From Mixia osmundae IAM 14324 (Eukaryota; Basidiomycota; Mixiomycetes; Mixiales; Mixiaceae), in the NCBI RefSeq assembly GCF_000708205.1, contig NW_014575563.1, positions 1,047,361 through 1,111,360 of the forward strand: a stretch of DNA of 64,000 nucleotides, given 5' to 3'. Shown in pieces: positions 1 to 10,365 of this stretch. The notes beneath the pieces are model-generated. The model was given only the letters and a program-made list of their open reading frames with translations. It searched no databases and was not told the DNA's origin. Position numbers and translations under genes: made by a program. How positions within the stretch are numbered: the stretch's first letter is position 1; each line of letters begins with the position of its first letter.

Positions 1-1
1 A

Positions 2-562
2 GCCTGCGCAGATGATCCGCTCGGCCAAGCCTTTTGCAACGCGCTGAGCAAGACTGTCTGCTCTACCGCGCCTTGCGCAGGCTGTCCCAATCGAAAGCGC
101 ACGCTTGGGATCATGCTCGACGAAGAGGTCGACATGACAGAGTACACGAATGACCTCTGCTGCGGAACGCCAAGCCTTTGTGGCTCAAAGACCTGCGGCG
201 AGGGATCGCTCTCTTCTTCCAGCGATTTCGCCTCCCTTCGATCTGTCAGTTCGCGAGCGGGCTCCTCTGCCGAGATGCCGGCCAATGAAGCCTGGCGACA
301 GCTGAGAGCGCATCCGAATATTGGCTTTGCAGATCTGCAGATGTTGGCTGATGTCGTCGCTCAGAGCAGCAAATGCTCTGGTCCCCGGATCCCTTCGCCA
401 GTGCCAATGCCTGCAATGGGATTGAAACGATCTGCACTCGCTGCATCTACTGAGCTCGATCGACGGCCCGTCTCGCCGAGACTGACAGTGGACGAAGAAG
501 GCGTGCGGGCAGCCTTAGCTTTACTCAGTGGCAGGAGAGAATCACTCAAGGAAGTTTCATAG
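2..562 (+). CDS. HapX-like iron-responsive transcription factor, C-terminal part
   Basis: Partial: the reading frame is already open at base 2 and ends at a TAG at 560-562, so the N-terminal bZIP and CCAAT-complex-binding parts lie outside. The first residues contain the cysteine pattern CADDPLGQAFC, followed by CSTAPCAGC and CCGTPSLCGSKTC. A short helix-like block follows with AWRQLRAHPN and LADVVAQSSKC. Cysteine-rich clusters of this kind, including the C-x-x-DP-x6-FC core, are known from fungal HapX/Php4 regulators, where they sense iron-sulfur status and switch iron-consuming genes off or on. The identification rests on these motifs only; another fungal zinc or iron regulator is possible. 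It converges on the PPR gene with only 30 bp between the stop codons. Confidence 0.5.
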   Translation, partial: ACADDPLGQAFCNALSKTVCSTAPCAGCPNRKRTLGIMLDEEVDMTEYTNDLCCGTPSLCGSKTCGEGSLSSSSDFASLRSVSSRAGSSAEMPANEAWRQLRAHPNIGFADLQMLADVVAQSSKCSGPRIPSPVPMPAMGLKRSALAASTELDRRPVSPRLTVDEEGVRAALALLSGRRESLKEVS

Positions 563-592
563 CTCACATTTGCAATGTTCTGTTGTCAACAT

Positions 593-3235
593 TTACACTA
601 ACTTTTTCAAGCTCTCTAGACTACGCATTTGATCCGCGTCCTTTCTTCGTGCTGCCTTGCGACGCTGGACAAGGATGATTCGATTCTGATCCGCAATGTC
701 GAGTGTTTGCGTCCAGTAGACGAGCTCCTGCTCGCGCCTCACGTTACCCCAATCTCGCTCGGCAGCCTCTCGGCTTCGCCTCCATTGCGATAGCGCAATC
801 GCATCTGAAGCCTTGAATTGTCGAAAGAGCACTTCGTTCGATTGCGCCTCGTGTTTGAGCAAGAATGTCTCGAGCAGCTGTTGCGCTTCTAGATGTTTGC
901 CAGCAGACGCAAGCGCATTGAAGCGAACAGACGTTGCAACAGTGTCTGAATCGACATCGCGCTGTGTTGAGGGTTGCGCGTATCGCTGACGAGATGAGGT
1001 CTCTGACAAATCCTTGAACGGCACCAGCAAAGCCTCGACACGAGCGATATCGCCTGTGCGGGCCCATGCAGCTGCCAGCGTCAGGACAGCGATGGCGTCT
1101 GGCGCGATGCCCGAGTCCACCATCCTTTCAAAGATGTTATACGATTGAGTTGTATCGCTCCGACGAGCGTAAGCCTTGATTAAGATCGTATAGCAGATCA
1201 CATTGGGACGTATGCCTCTCACTCCATGGTAAGTCCTGAGCAGCTCACCGAGTATTTGTCCAGGCGAACCCAAGGAAGTCTTCAGATCATCGAGCTTCCT
1301 AACGGCAGTCGCAGTCTCAAAGACTTTGACAGCCTCGTCGGGCTGGCCAAGCGCAATGAAGTAGGACATGATGGCACTGAGGTGGTACGGCGAAGGTGTC
1401 GCCCCACGACTGATGACTCCCTCGTTGAGCAGACGAGTGAGCATGCCAGTATTGATCGGCGCAGATTCGTGTCGGCGTGAGATCCTATCGCGCTCATGGG
1501 CTCGAGCGAGGCTCAGGATGAGGTGCGAGACCGAATGCGTATCGGCTACATTGCTGCTTGAACCACCAATGGCAGTGAGAGATGTGCCGGTCAGCTCCTC
1601 AATTTGCTGCGCAATGACCCTGGCCGCACCCGCTGCGCCGAGCGCGCTCTTTCTACCATGGCGATGCAACACGCCGCTCAGTGCATTTCGTAACCGCTGC
1701 TGGAAGTCCGGTGAATTCGGCTTGCCGAGCAGATCGGAGAATGTTTGCCAGATGCGATGCTGAGAGACCCCCGGCAAGATATCGAGATGTTGGAGGACAA
1801 CAAGGAAGAGCTCTCTGTCGATTGCAAGACCATCGCACGCCCACTCGTGCATCAGGTCGGTGGCGCCTTTGAGGCCTTCCTCGCGGAGCTTGTGGTCGAG
1901 TCTGAACCGACAGAATGCTCGTGAAGTCGCAACGTCGGCTTCGAAGACCTCGCCACTGGGCGTGTCAATGAGCGGCAATACGAGATCCTTGGGTAGACTG
2001 CGACTTCCAGAGGTGATAGTGTCCATCAGAAGTCTGGCCGCAGTGTCGTCGGTCAAGCGCGAGGTTGTGCGGATGAGGAGGATTGCGAGCTTGGCATCGA
2101 GCAAGTGCTCTGCTGTCATCATTGCACCAAAGCAGCGTAGTGCCGATTCGTACTGTTCGGCTTTGGTCAGGGCGCTGATCAGATGCTTGTACGTTGCAGC
2201 GGTTGGCGCGGATGACTCGATGCCGCCGCTAAAGCTGAACAGATCTGATCGACTCGTCAGCTCGGAGCTGTTTGTGAACGTGCTCAGCAAGGGCGCGTGG
2301 CCCCAATCAAACGTTTGCAGGAGCGAGATGCAGGTCTCCAGATCGTCAGAGGCGCTAGCCGTGGCTAGAAGACCATCGAGGAGATCGCGATCCAAAGGCA
2401 CCCCATGAGACGAAATTTGCCTCAGGAGCTGCTGGCAGAGTACTCGCGAGCCCATGCGACTCTCAGCACATCGAGCGAGAAAAGCAGCAAAGTACTGTCT
2501 GTCGAGTTGTGTGCCGTTCTTGAGCAAAAAGGGCGCAATGCCCATTGCCAGCTTGGCTTGCTTTGCTCTCAATAGGTGACGCGCCAATCGGCGACATTCG
2601 TCTAGCGAGGGCGCGAGACCATCCTCAGCATAGTCTGATAAGATCCGCTTTAGACCATCGACATCTTGCCTGGCAAAGTCCGCCCTGAGTCGCCAGCCGA
2701 GCAGCTCAGTCGTGAATTTGCCAGATTGACTCTTTGCGAGTTGAACGAAGCGCAAGACATTAGGCCAGTCTTTGAGCTTCGCTAGTTGAGCGACCGCTTC
2801 ATCCAGCAGCTCTGGATGTTCTCGCTTGAGCGTTGGATCTAGCTCGCGCTCATAGTGCTCAAAGGCCTCTTGAACCCTACCTGCCGACACAAGACGGGCT
2901 AGATGACCGCTTCGCTCGGTCCATGCCGGCGGACTGGGCTCATCAGGCGTCTCGATGATAAAGGGCGAGCTGGGCTGAGGCCGCCGCCGCCCAGGGCGTG
3001 GTCTAGCAGTGCCAGGACTCGAGGCAATGGACTCATGTGACGGTGTTGGCACAATCCATCGCTCGGGCGCATCGTGCGATCTGACCCGTGCTCGTCTGGC
3101 GAAAGGAAGCGACAATGCGGCGTCTATAGTGCTCGTAGATGGGCCGGCATAGCATCGTCGCATGACGGCCGCTGCCTGCCAGCTGAGATTTGGCTGTCGC
3201 CAGACGGCGGCGCACTCGCAGCATCCTACGAGCAT
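593..3235 (-). CDS. Mitochondrial PPR-repeat protein
   Basis: A single uninterrupted frame of 880 codons from the ATG at 3235. A second ATG at 3163 (MRRCYAG) would give a more typical basic mitochondrial presequence and may be the real start. The clearest PPR unit is near the C-terminus: NVICYTILIKAYARRSDTTQ followed by a second helix ending in FERMVDSGIAPD. Earlier helical pairs such as SAIMSYFIALGQPDEAVKVF fit degenerate PPR repeats. Fungal PPR proteins of this size bind mitochondrial transcripts and act in their processing, stability or translation; the target cannot be told here. The gene is divergent from the CMC1 gene, about 190 bp away. No intron is needed to keep the frame. Confidence 0.7.
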   Translation of the reverse strand: MLVGCCECAAVWRQPNLSWQAAAVMRRCYAGPSTSTIDAALSLPFARRARVRSHDAPERWIVPTPSHESIASSPGTARPRPGRRRPQPSSPFIIETPDEPSPPAWTERSGHLARLVSAGRVQEAFEHYERELDPTLKREHPELLDEAVAQLAKLKDWPNVLRFVQLAKSQSGKFTTELLGWRLRADFARQDVDGLKRILSDYAEDGLAPSLDECRRLARHLLRAKQAKLAMGIAPFLLKNGTQLDRQYFAAFLARCAESRMGSRVLCQQLLRQISSHGVPLDRDLLDGLLATASASDDLETCISLLQTFDWGHAPLLSTFTNSSELTSRSDLFSFSGGIESSAPTAATYKHLISALTKAEQYESALRCFGAMMTAEHLLDAKLAILLIRTTSRLTDDTAARLLMDTITSGSRSLPKDLVLPLIDTPSGEVFEADVATSRAFCRFRLDHKLREEGLKGATDLMHEWACDGLAIDRELFLVVLQHLDILPGVSQHRIWQTFSDLLGKPNSPDFQQRLRNALSGVLHRHGRKSALGAAGAARVIAQQIEELTGTSLTAIGGSSSNVADTHSVSHLILSLARAHERDRISRRHESAPINTGMLTRLLNEGVISRGATPSPYHLSAIMSYFIALGQPDEAVKVFETATAVRKLDDLKTSLGSPGQILGELLRTYHGVRGIRPNVICYTILIKAYARRSDTTQSYNIFERMVDSGIAPDAIAVLTLAAAWARTGDIARVEALLVPFKDLSETSSRQRYAQPSTQRDVDSDTVATSVRFNALASAGKHLEAQQLLETFLLKHEAQSNEVLFRQFKASDAIALSQWRRSREAAERDWGNVRREQELVYWTQTLDIADQNRIILVQRRKAARRKDADQMRSLESLKKLV

Positions 3236-3423
3236 GGCTGCGAGCAAGTGTTGTGCTCAGCTCTCGCGAGAGCACCAGAGCGAAAGCAGAGCCTACCTCG
3301 TTGTACGCTAGCGCTGGGGACTGGCACTGAAGATCTTCATCGTGCTGGCTTGGGCTCATTCCATCGCTCGCATCTCCATTCGCGCCGACACCTCTTCGGC
3401 CCAAACCTCCACTCGATCGACCG

Positions 3424-3821
3424 ATGGAGACTTTGTCAAGGCGAGAGGTATGCGCAGTCTGGCATGGCGGATGCCCTTCTGATTGCTCGATGTCTCAGGA
3501 GGAGGTGCTGCGCAAGTCACTCAAGTCAGATGCTCTCAAAACCTGCGACCCCGTCGTCAGAGGCATGTCGCCTCTTTTCGACAGTCATGTCCGCACTGAC
3601 GGCGATGATCCTCTCCAGACTTTGCACAATGTACAGAAGGCAGAACAGTGTCGATCGTGTGGACTTGCCGCAAGCCATTGAGAGCGATGCAAGATTGCTT
3701 GAGGATACACATGTCTCAAGATGTCGTCGATCAGGCCAAAGTGGACTTTCTCGCTCGTCGCAAAGCCAGTGCTCAAGGTGCTCAGCCCGTCATCAGTCAA
3801 GCACAGATGCCATCAGCATAG
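3424..3821 (+). CDS. CMC1: CMC1-like twin CX9C mitochondrial protein
   Basis: A three-exon gene too fragmented to appear as one open frame. Exons are 3424-3447, 3499-3562 and 3619-3821, giving 96 residues. The product carries two CX9C motifs, C-DPVVRDFAQ-C and C-RKPLRAMQD-C, with the block VSIVWTCRKPLRAMQDCL, which is the signature of the CMC1 family. These small intermembrane-space proteins are imported by the Mia40 pathway and help assemble cytochrome c oxidase. Intron 1 (3448-3498) is GT-AG and in phase 0. Intron 2 (3563-3618) uses a GC donor (AG/GCATGT); no GT donor in the stretch restores the second CX9C motif. The branch-like CTGAC lies in intron 2. Confidence 0.85.
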
Positions 3822-3857
3822 CATGAGCAATCGATCTGGTCAGACAGGCAGACGCGT

Positions 3858-5504
3858 CTAGAGGCGAGCAGCGATCGAGCGTTCGACCGAAGCTGCCATG
3901 TGGCGAGCTCGTTCGGCCGTGACCAGACCTGCAGTGATAATATTAACACAAGTTGTACGATGTTGTGTAAACCGTTGCAGACTCACCAGCAAGGATTGTG
4001 TCCGCGGTGAGCTTGGGTGTGATCTGGACCATCAGATGGGCCGATTCGATGCGCGAGACGACAGCCGCTGGAATCTGAAGGGACAGCTCCCTGATCGTGC
4101 TCTCGAAAAGCAAAGATCCCGTCTTGGGGATCACGATATGCGTCGACAGGCTCGTCGGAATCAACGAAAGCCGCTTCCACACTTCCCGTGCGCCATCGCC
4201 CCAGTTGCGATCTCCAAAGACGATGGCTTCTGATGGGTAGAGTGTCTTCAGTCCGAGCGTACCATCTAAATTGCAAGCTGTGAGCAGACTCCGAAGCACA
4301 GAAGATCTACGTACCCTGCTTGTGCCAGAGACCAAGATCGCACCAACGTGTAAAGACTTCGTCCGTCCACGCGCCATAGAAGTCCTTGTTGAGCTTGCCC
4401 GATGACCAGGCCTCATCTCGATTGGGCCAGTTGTCCCTGCGCGTCAGTGCGAGGCCCATGAGGGGCTTCAGCTCCTGTACAGATCGCACATCAGCGGTCG
4501 TCATTTACTGCCATCAAAAGACTGACCTGACGCTCAAAGCCAGGAGGGAAGGCGACAGGGTCGAGACCGACAACTTGAGCAAAGATGGAAGGCAGGCATG
4601 ATGCTGCGCCGAGAACAGCGGCAGAACCTTGCGAATGGCCAACGCTGCAGATGTAACGACCACGGAAAGGCTTTGCGCTTGCAAAGTTCTTTGTATCGAC
4701 TCTGATTGAGCCAGTCAGACCGTCGAGCTCGAGCAGCGCAGGATCAACGTCGGCCTGAGCCGGCAAGAGTCTGATCGTCTTCTGATCCTTTCCGGCCGGC
4801 TCAGATTGCAGGTTCGTGTAGTCCTGGTCTTTCTTCGGTAGGTACTTGAGTACGAATTGCAGGACATCGCGCGACATATCGGCCCAATTGTACTCTTCCA
4901 TTGAGAAGCGACCACGGTTGACGAGTGCAGAATCGCCAAAATGCGAATGATCGAGCGACCAGATCTCGTCGATCCTCTGGCCATCTTTGTTGTCGCCATC
5001 GATGAGATGCGCTAGTGCCGGCTCCCAGATTTCCTTGTGATGACCGTTGGTATGATTGAGGATCATAGTCGTTCCTGGTTGGGTCTTGCTCGACGACATT
5101 CGACCATTGATCCGGGAGTAACGATTGACGACGATGTACATCTGCTTCTGTTTGGACCAGACATCTTTGTTCTCTACGGTAGTCGTCACAGCCGCATTCT
5201 GCCTCTCAACGATACCGTTCATAGTCTGGAGCAAGAGCAGCATGTCAGATGACTTGACAGGTGAAGGCGCATCGCCAGCGACAACTTCGCCGAGTTTGAC
5301 GGCGGAGCCAAGCGTTGATCGCGGCCATGCCGCGGGAAAGGCAAACGTCTCGACCTTCCATCCGAGCTCAGGCGTGACATCTCCAAACGGATCCTTGAGA
5401 TGAGCTGGCCGAGCTGGCACAACGAGATGGCTCTCGAGCTGCTGGCCACTCTCGTACAGTGGGAAGAGAGGCGCGATCGGCATATCGGCTTGAGCATTAG
5501 CCAT
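3858..5504 (-). CDS. AKT2-like alpha/beta hydrolase with peroxisomal signal
   Basis: Four exons: 5504-4527, 4474-4315, 4265-3987 and 3928-3858, 495 residues. The frame is open beyond 5504 to 5603, but that would overlap the P450 stop, so the ATG at 5504 (MANAQADMP) is preferred. The alpha/beta-hydrolase fold is shown by an early LNHTNGHHKEIWEP block, the nucleophile elbow VGHSQGSAA and a following LGLDPVAFPPGF strand. The last three residues are ARL, which fits a type 1 peroxisomal targeting signal. Fungal hydrolases of this class include the AKT2/AFT2 proteins of Alternaria and peroxisomal lipases; the substrate here is unknown. It lies 95 bp downstream of a P450 on the same strand. Confidence 0.75.
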
Positions 5505-5599
5505 TTCGGATGTCTGCTGTTCGTCAATCGCGGTTTGACGAGCGAGCTTTCTTGTAGGGCGCTCAGGACTAGATCTAGGCAAAGGGCGAGTGTGTGCTA

Positions 5600-7138
5600 T
5601 CACGATGCGAAGGTCCGTGCGTGCGAGTTTCGGGCCGTAATGCGCATGAGAAGATCCGTGCGCATGACTTTGTTAAATGAGTCTGTCCAGCCGTTCTCTA
5701 GAATTGCGGAGCCTGAGAGCGGTACGGCGTCAAACCGCATGACGAAGTCTGCGACGACAAGAGTAAGGACAGCCGTCGCCATGTTCTGAGCAATGCATGC
5801 GCGTGGGGTGCGCCCGAAGGGTTGATAACAAGCACAGCTAGCCGTATCGAGCTTGAGCCATCTGTAGGCATCAAATCGCTCCGGATCAGGTCCATAAGTG
5901 GTCTTATCGCGGTGTAGCACGTAGCCAGAGCAGCCAAGTCGATAGCCAGCCGGTATGGTCACTGTGGCTTTTGAGCCATCGGGCAGTTTTATTGGGGTAC
6001 TCCATGGTTCAGCAAGCTCTTTCTCCAGCAAGTGAGGATTGCTATCGGCAATCCGCAATATCTCGCGCACAGTCGCAACAAGCAAAGGAACCGACTCAAG
6101 CGCATCAAGTCGCGGTCTGTCACTGATGAATACAGGCTCGAGATCGTTGCGAAGGGCTTCGACCTGCTGTGGCTGACCGTAGAGCGCATACAAGCCTAGG
6201 CCGAGAGTAGCTGTGAGCGTGTCTGTGCCTGCGAATACAAAGTCTTCTAGCTGAGCGATAGTCTCTTCGCGCGTCATTGCCTCGTCGCCATCCAGCAGCT
6301 TTGCTACCAGTCCAGCATCGCTGTTCATGCGCTCATCGACTGCAGTCTGACAGAAGGATGCATAGCCGTCGAGCGACTGCAGCGCGTCCGTCGAATAGGA
6401 TGAACGGAATCGCTGGTACAACTTCGACTCGTACAGCCACGGCAAGCGATATGCGAGATTGAAATCGAGGTTGAGCGCAGTCAATCCAGGACCGAGATTG
6501 CGTTCTGGCCCGACGAAATCGAGTCGGCCATCTTGCAGACTAAGCGCGTCCAAGGCGCCATACGGCTTGTCAACGAGCCAGAGACATGTGATGTCCGATG
6601 CCATAGCTCGCAAGGCCGGCATCAGATCAAGTGAGTCTGATGACTGGGACGCCTTGTCTATCAGGTCGAGCGTTGTCGCGAGAGGGCCATTGAAAAGCTC
6701 TTGGCGCGCTCTCGTCTCATTGGGACGGAAGAGCGGGCTTAATTTGCGATGCCCGTGCTTCCAATCTGTCATAGAGCGAGCTGTGAAGACGGTCTGATAG
6801 TGCTTGCCATCGATGGACGGATCAAAGATGCCATAAGTGCGCGAACTCTTGGGTAACCTCGATATCGACTTGAAGAGCTCAAGGTCGAACGCAGCATCGC
6901 CCGAGCCTGAAAAGCTGATGTCTGACCAGCCGACTCTCAGGACCGGCGACTGATATCGTTCGTGTAGCTCGCGTAGCAGCGGCGCTTGACCTCTTGCTAA
7001 AGGAAAAGGTAACAAATCTGCTAGCGCATAACGGAGCTGGTCGAGCAGAGAGACGCTTGTGATGCCTTGCAGAGCCCGTAGCTGCTTCGTCCGCCATACA
7101 TAAGCGGCCAGACAGATCAGCAGTAGCTGCGGGATCAT
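5600..7138 (-). CDS. Cytochrome P450 monooxygenase
   Basis: One intronless frame of 512 residues from the ATG at 7138. The frame is open upstream, but only with non-ATG codons. The N-terminus MIPQLLLICLAAYVW is a hydrophobic signal anchor, as expected for an ER-bound fungal P450. The oxygen-binding I-helix motif reads FAGTDT, the K-helix ExxR motif reads REILR, and the heme loop reads PFGRTPRACIAQ with the cysteine thiolate ligand. The heme loop departs from the common FxxGxRxCxG pattern by having T-P-R and C-I-A, a variation within the family. The CYP family and substrate cannot be given. Its close spacing to the AKT2-like hydrolase suggests they may share a pathway. Confidence 0.88.
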   Translation of the reverse strand: MIPQLLLICLAAYVWRTKQLRALQGITSVSLLDQLRYALADLLPFPLARGQAPLLRELHERYQSPVLRVGWSDISFSGSGDAAFDLELFKSISRLPKSSRTYGIFDPSIDGKHYQTVFTARSMTDWKHGHRKLSPLFRPNETRARQELFNGPLATTLDLIDKASQSSDSLDLMPALRAMASDITCLWLVDKPYGALDALSLQDGRLDFVGPERNLGPGLTALNLDFNLAYRLPWLYESKLYQRFRSSYSTDALQSLDGYASFCQTAVDERMNSDAGLVAKLLDGDEAMTREETIAQLEDFVFAGTDTLTATLGLGLYALYGQPQQVEALRNDLEPVFISDRPRLDALESVPLLVATVREILRIADSNPHLLEKELAEPWSTPIKLPDGSKATVTIPAGYRLGCSGYVLHRDKTTYGPDPERFDAYRWLKLDTASCACYQPFGRTPRACIAQNMATAVLTLVVADFVMRFDAVPLSGSAILENGWTDSFNKVMRTDLLMRITARNSHARTFAS

Positions 7139-7254
7139 AGCGAACGCAGCTTCGGTGCTGGACAGAGCGCGATAACGCGATAGCAAAGCCTCGCGCTTAT
7201 CGAGAATATAGGGCAATAGCAACAACAGGATGACCACAGCGTGAACCGAGTATT

Positions 7255-10068
7255 CTATACGTTTGGCTGTGCAGTCGCCTCTGCAAGAGCGCCGGCGGTG
7301 ACGCCAAACTTTTGAGAGAGCAAGCGGAGCATTGCGCGACCGGATTCGCCAGTCAGGCCAGAGATGCCGTGCTTCTCTAGTTCTTGCCGTAACCCTTCCT
7401 CAGTCTGTATGCCCTCAGGTTGACTGTGGGAAGAGCTCGTATGTGACTGTGGAGAGCGTGCAGCGCTGGAATGTTGCGCCTGGTCAAGCTGACCGAGGCG
7501 ATTTTCGTAGATGCCATTGATGACCTCGAGCTCAGCGACGCGAGTCCGCAAGGCGTCTATCTCATCGGAATGCGAGACGGAGCTCGATTCATGACTACCG
7601 TGTCGAAGATCATACCCCACAGATGAAGGGTCGGACAGGGGAGCGTAAGGAACCGGCAGAGCTCGATGATGAGCTGTTTGCTGCGAGATCATGTAGCGAT
7701 CCTGGGAACGATCCATGACAGTATGCTCTGCCATCATCGCTAGACTCGGGTCTTGCCGCCGAGTGGCCGATCGTCCGCGGGAGTCCCGGCCATCTGGAGA
7801 AGCAAGTCGTGGTAAGCCAGCTTGTTGAGTAGGTGACGCGTGCATATGCAGATCGCCCCCCATGACGGCAGGTCGCCTTTTGTGCGGATGTCCCGGCAAG
7901 TCATCATCCGAGTCAACAGGCGATGTGCTTCGTGGTCGCGTCAGCTCGGTGCTGAGATGACTAGCACGACTGAGTGATCGCCCAGATGTATCGGATCGAC
8001 CACGAGAGCCGCTATGGGAACGCGAATTGCTGCCTCTGGATGAACGACTTTCGAAGCGGTTATGCGCCACTTGCTCAGCCATCGCGCGCTGGTGATTCGC
8101 ATGGACTTGATGGTAATAATGCTCTTGCTGCATTGCCTGTGCTTGCGCCTGATTCGATGACAGGGGCTGAACGAGATCAGCTTGCTGTGTCGGGGACGGA
8201 TCCGAGCCGGAGCCAGAGCCAGAGGAGACGGTCTGGAAGCCTGGCAAACGCTCGCGTTGCCTGCCACGGTCGTCATCAGTCGATACATGGTGCCGCACCG
8301 CGCTATCGCCCTGCCGTGCTCGAATAGGCGGCAAGACGTTGTTCTCCGGTTGACGGCGGTGGCTGTCGACCGAAGCCGGCAAGCGTACTTGCGACGTTGC
8401 AGCTTGCTGAGGCGCACGATACATCGAAGGCATGCCTACGACCTGACCATCCATGTAATAAGGCGTATAAGGTCGATAATTATATGCGGATGCCGGCGAG
8501 TTATTCATAATTGCAGGCGGTAAGGAGACGGGTCTCTTTGCACCAGGTGGTGAGGACATCCCTCCGGCCGGCCATGCCCTCGCCTGGTCTCGCGACGGGA
8601 TGCCGTAGATCGTGCTTGGTGGACCATTACGGTCATCTGCATGCTCCCCTCTCACTCTACTGCGAGATGCATCTCGGGATTGCGCGCGAGCCGTCATCGA
8701 AGAAGGGTATGGCTCTGCACGGCGAGAGATCGAGCTGTGGTTGGAATGCAAGCCGGGCGGAGAGTGACCTCGTCCACGCGAGTACATAACAGGCGGTGAC
8801 ACACGCGGCTCTGACCCAAGATCGTCTTCGCCATAGTCGTAGTCGTCATCGTCATCATCATTGCGCATGACCACATCATTATCGTAGGGCCTTTCTGCGC
8901 CAGGCGGACGTTGGTACGGACGAGAATCGCTGACAGGCTGACGCTGAAGCGAGTGACTGCGCGAAGACTTCATGTCTGCCGCTGCACCGTCGCTTGCACG
9001 TCCTCTGCGAGATTTTGATCGGCTCTTCTTGACTGGCCCAACTTGGCTGTCAGCACGCTCCAGCGAGGTCGCTTCGCTCTTGGCTGCCTTCTTGCTCGCG
9101 GCGTTCTTTTCGGACGCGGTGGACTTTGAGACACGGTTGCGATGCTTGATGACGTCGGTCTTGAGATAAGTGGGTCGAGGCGCGCCTTTCATCTTTTGGT
9201 AGAGGGAGCAAGCATTGCAGAGCACGTTACCGGCTTCGTCTCTTCGCCATAGCGGCGTTGTCTGCGGTCGCGATCAGTACTGGATGCGCTTTGTTATCGA
9301 GGTACACACCTGAGTTTTGCAGTTCATGCATGTTGGCGCGCCTGCGACTACTGTCTTATCGCTCGAGGAAGCCACTGTCTGCCCGGATGCTCGGCGCTCC
9401 ATAGGCTTGGAAAGACTGCTGCTGCCCGACGAGCTGGCCTGAGATCCGGGCGAACCTATCTGGCCGGCAGGAGGCGAAGGAGAATTAAGTGCGTCTTGCT
9501 GCGTGGCAGACAGCTTGCGGCGAGCCTTGACTCTTGCAGAGCCCGATGAGAGACCCTCATGAGAAGCCGTTGAGGAGGCCGGCGAGCCTTTGACGCGCAT
9601 GCCTACCATGCCCTTCCTGTGCTCGAGTGATAATTTAGCGATGATAAGAGGTGAATCGAGCGCGACGCACGAAACTGACTGCTCCTGTCGGGCACTTCTA
9701 TTCATCTGACCAAGTGCCGGCGTCAGATCGTCAGCTCGGGCAGATGTCTCTGTGCTAGCAGGGGCAGCTCTGCCCGTCTGCTCCGGAGGATCGTGTGCTA
9801 TCGAGGTACGGTCCGGCAGATCTTCGTCTCGGTCGGCTTCGTGAAAAGTTTGGAGCGCACGTTGGCCATGAGCTTGGACTATCGGTTGACGTGCGAGCTT
9901 TTGCTCCGACTGATAGTCGGTAGGGTCTCGCAATGTCTGTGCCAGCTCGACTGTCGCCGAGTCGGTCGTCAGACTCTGCAACGCGCCATTGCGCCTCGAC
10001 AAGCCATTCTGACTGATATCGAGCTGACTGGTAGCGCCTACAAGCGCGCTGTCGTCCGCTACGGCCAT
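7255..10068 (-). CDS. GATA-type zinc-finger factor with C-terminal zipper (AreB/ASD-4-like)
   Basis: Two exons, 10068-9310 and 9261-7255, about 921 residues. The 48-nt intron splits the finger itself, between CMNCKTQ and [11 protein letters not shown]. When joined, the finger is CX2C-X17-CX2C with TTPLWRRD and [18 protein letters not shown], the standard fungal GATA finger except for serine in place of the usual glycine in CNACGLY. A basic tail ([10 protein letters not shown]) follows. About 75 residues before the end is a heptad segment, [19 protein letters not shown], which looks like a leucine-zipper coiled coil. One finger plus a distal coiled coil is the architecture of AreB, ASD-4 and Dal80, which act in nitrogen control; the body here is much longer and disordered (S, R, Q rich), so the orthology is tentative. 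Confidence 0.8.
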
Positions 10069-10365
10069 CACAATGTGCTCGAGCTACACGTCATAACCTC
10101 TATCGAGATCTTCGCCTTATCTTACGTGCTTGTCCTAGCAGCCTGTGTCAGATCGGTTTCGGTACTGGTCGTGATCGGTCCGAGGCAGCGGCAGATCACC
10201 AGCTTATCGCATGACTATTTCCCGCTAGCTTTTCGCTATCTCTTCGGCGTCGTGCGGTTTTCTAAAAAGCGTCAAAAGCTTATCGACCGAGCTCGAGCCC
10301 CGCTCGTGGCAGCGGGACCTTTTGGTGTCGCGACCGCCCGTCCGCTGCCTGCCTGCCACGACAGC

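Noticed and set aside
1860-2408. 182-codon plus-strand ORF
   Set aside because: It is antisense inside the PPR gene and has the Ser/Arg-rich composition of a shadow frame.
3074-3826. 250-codon plus-strand ORF
   Set aside because: It covers the 5' part of the PPR gene on the other strand and shares sequence with CMC1 in the wrong frame; no start or family support.
9793-10365. N-terminal extension of the homocysteine methyltransferase
   Set aside because: The frame is open but lies inside the divergent GATA gene, lacks family similarity, and the family N-terminus begins at the ATG at 10366.
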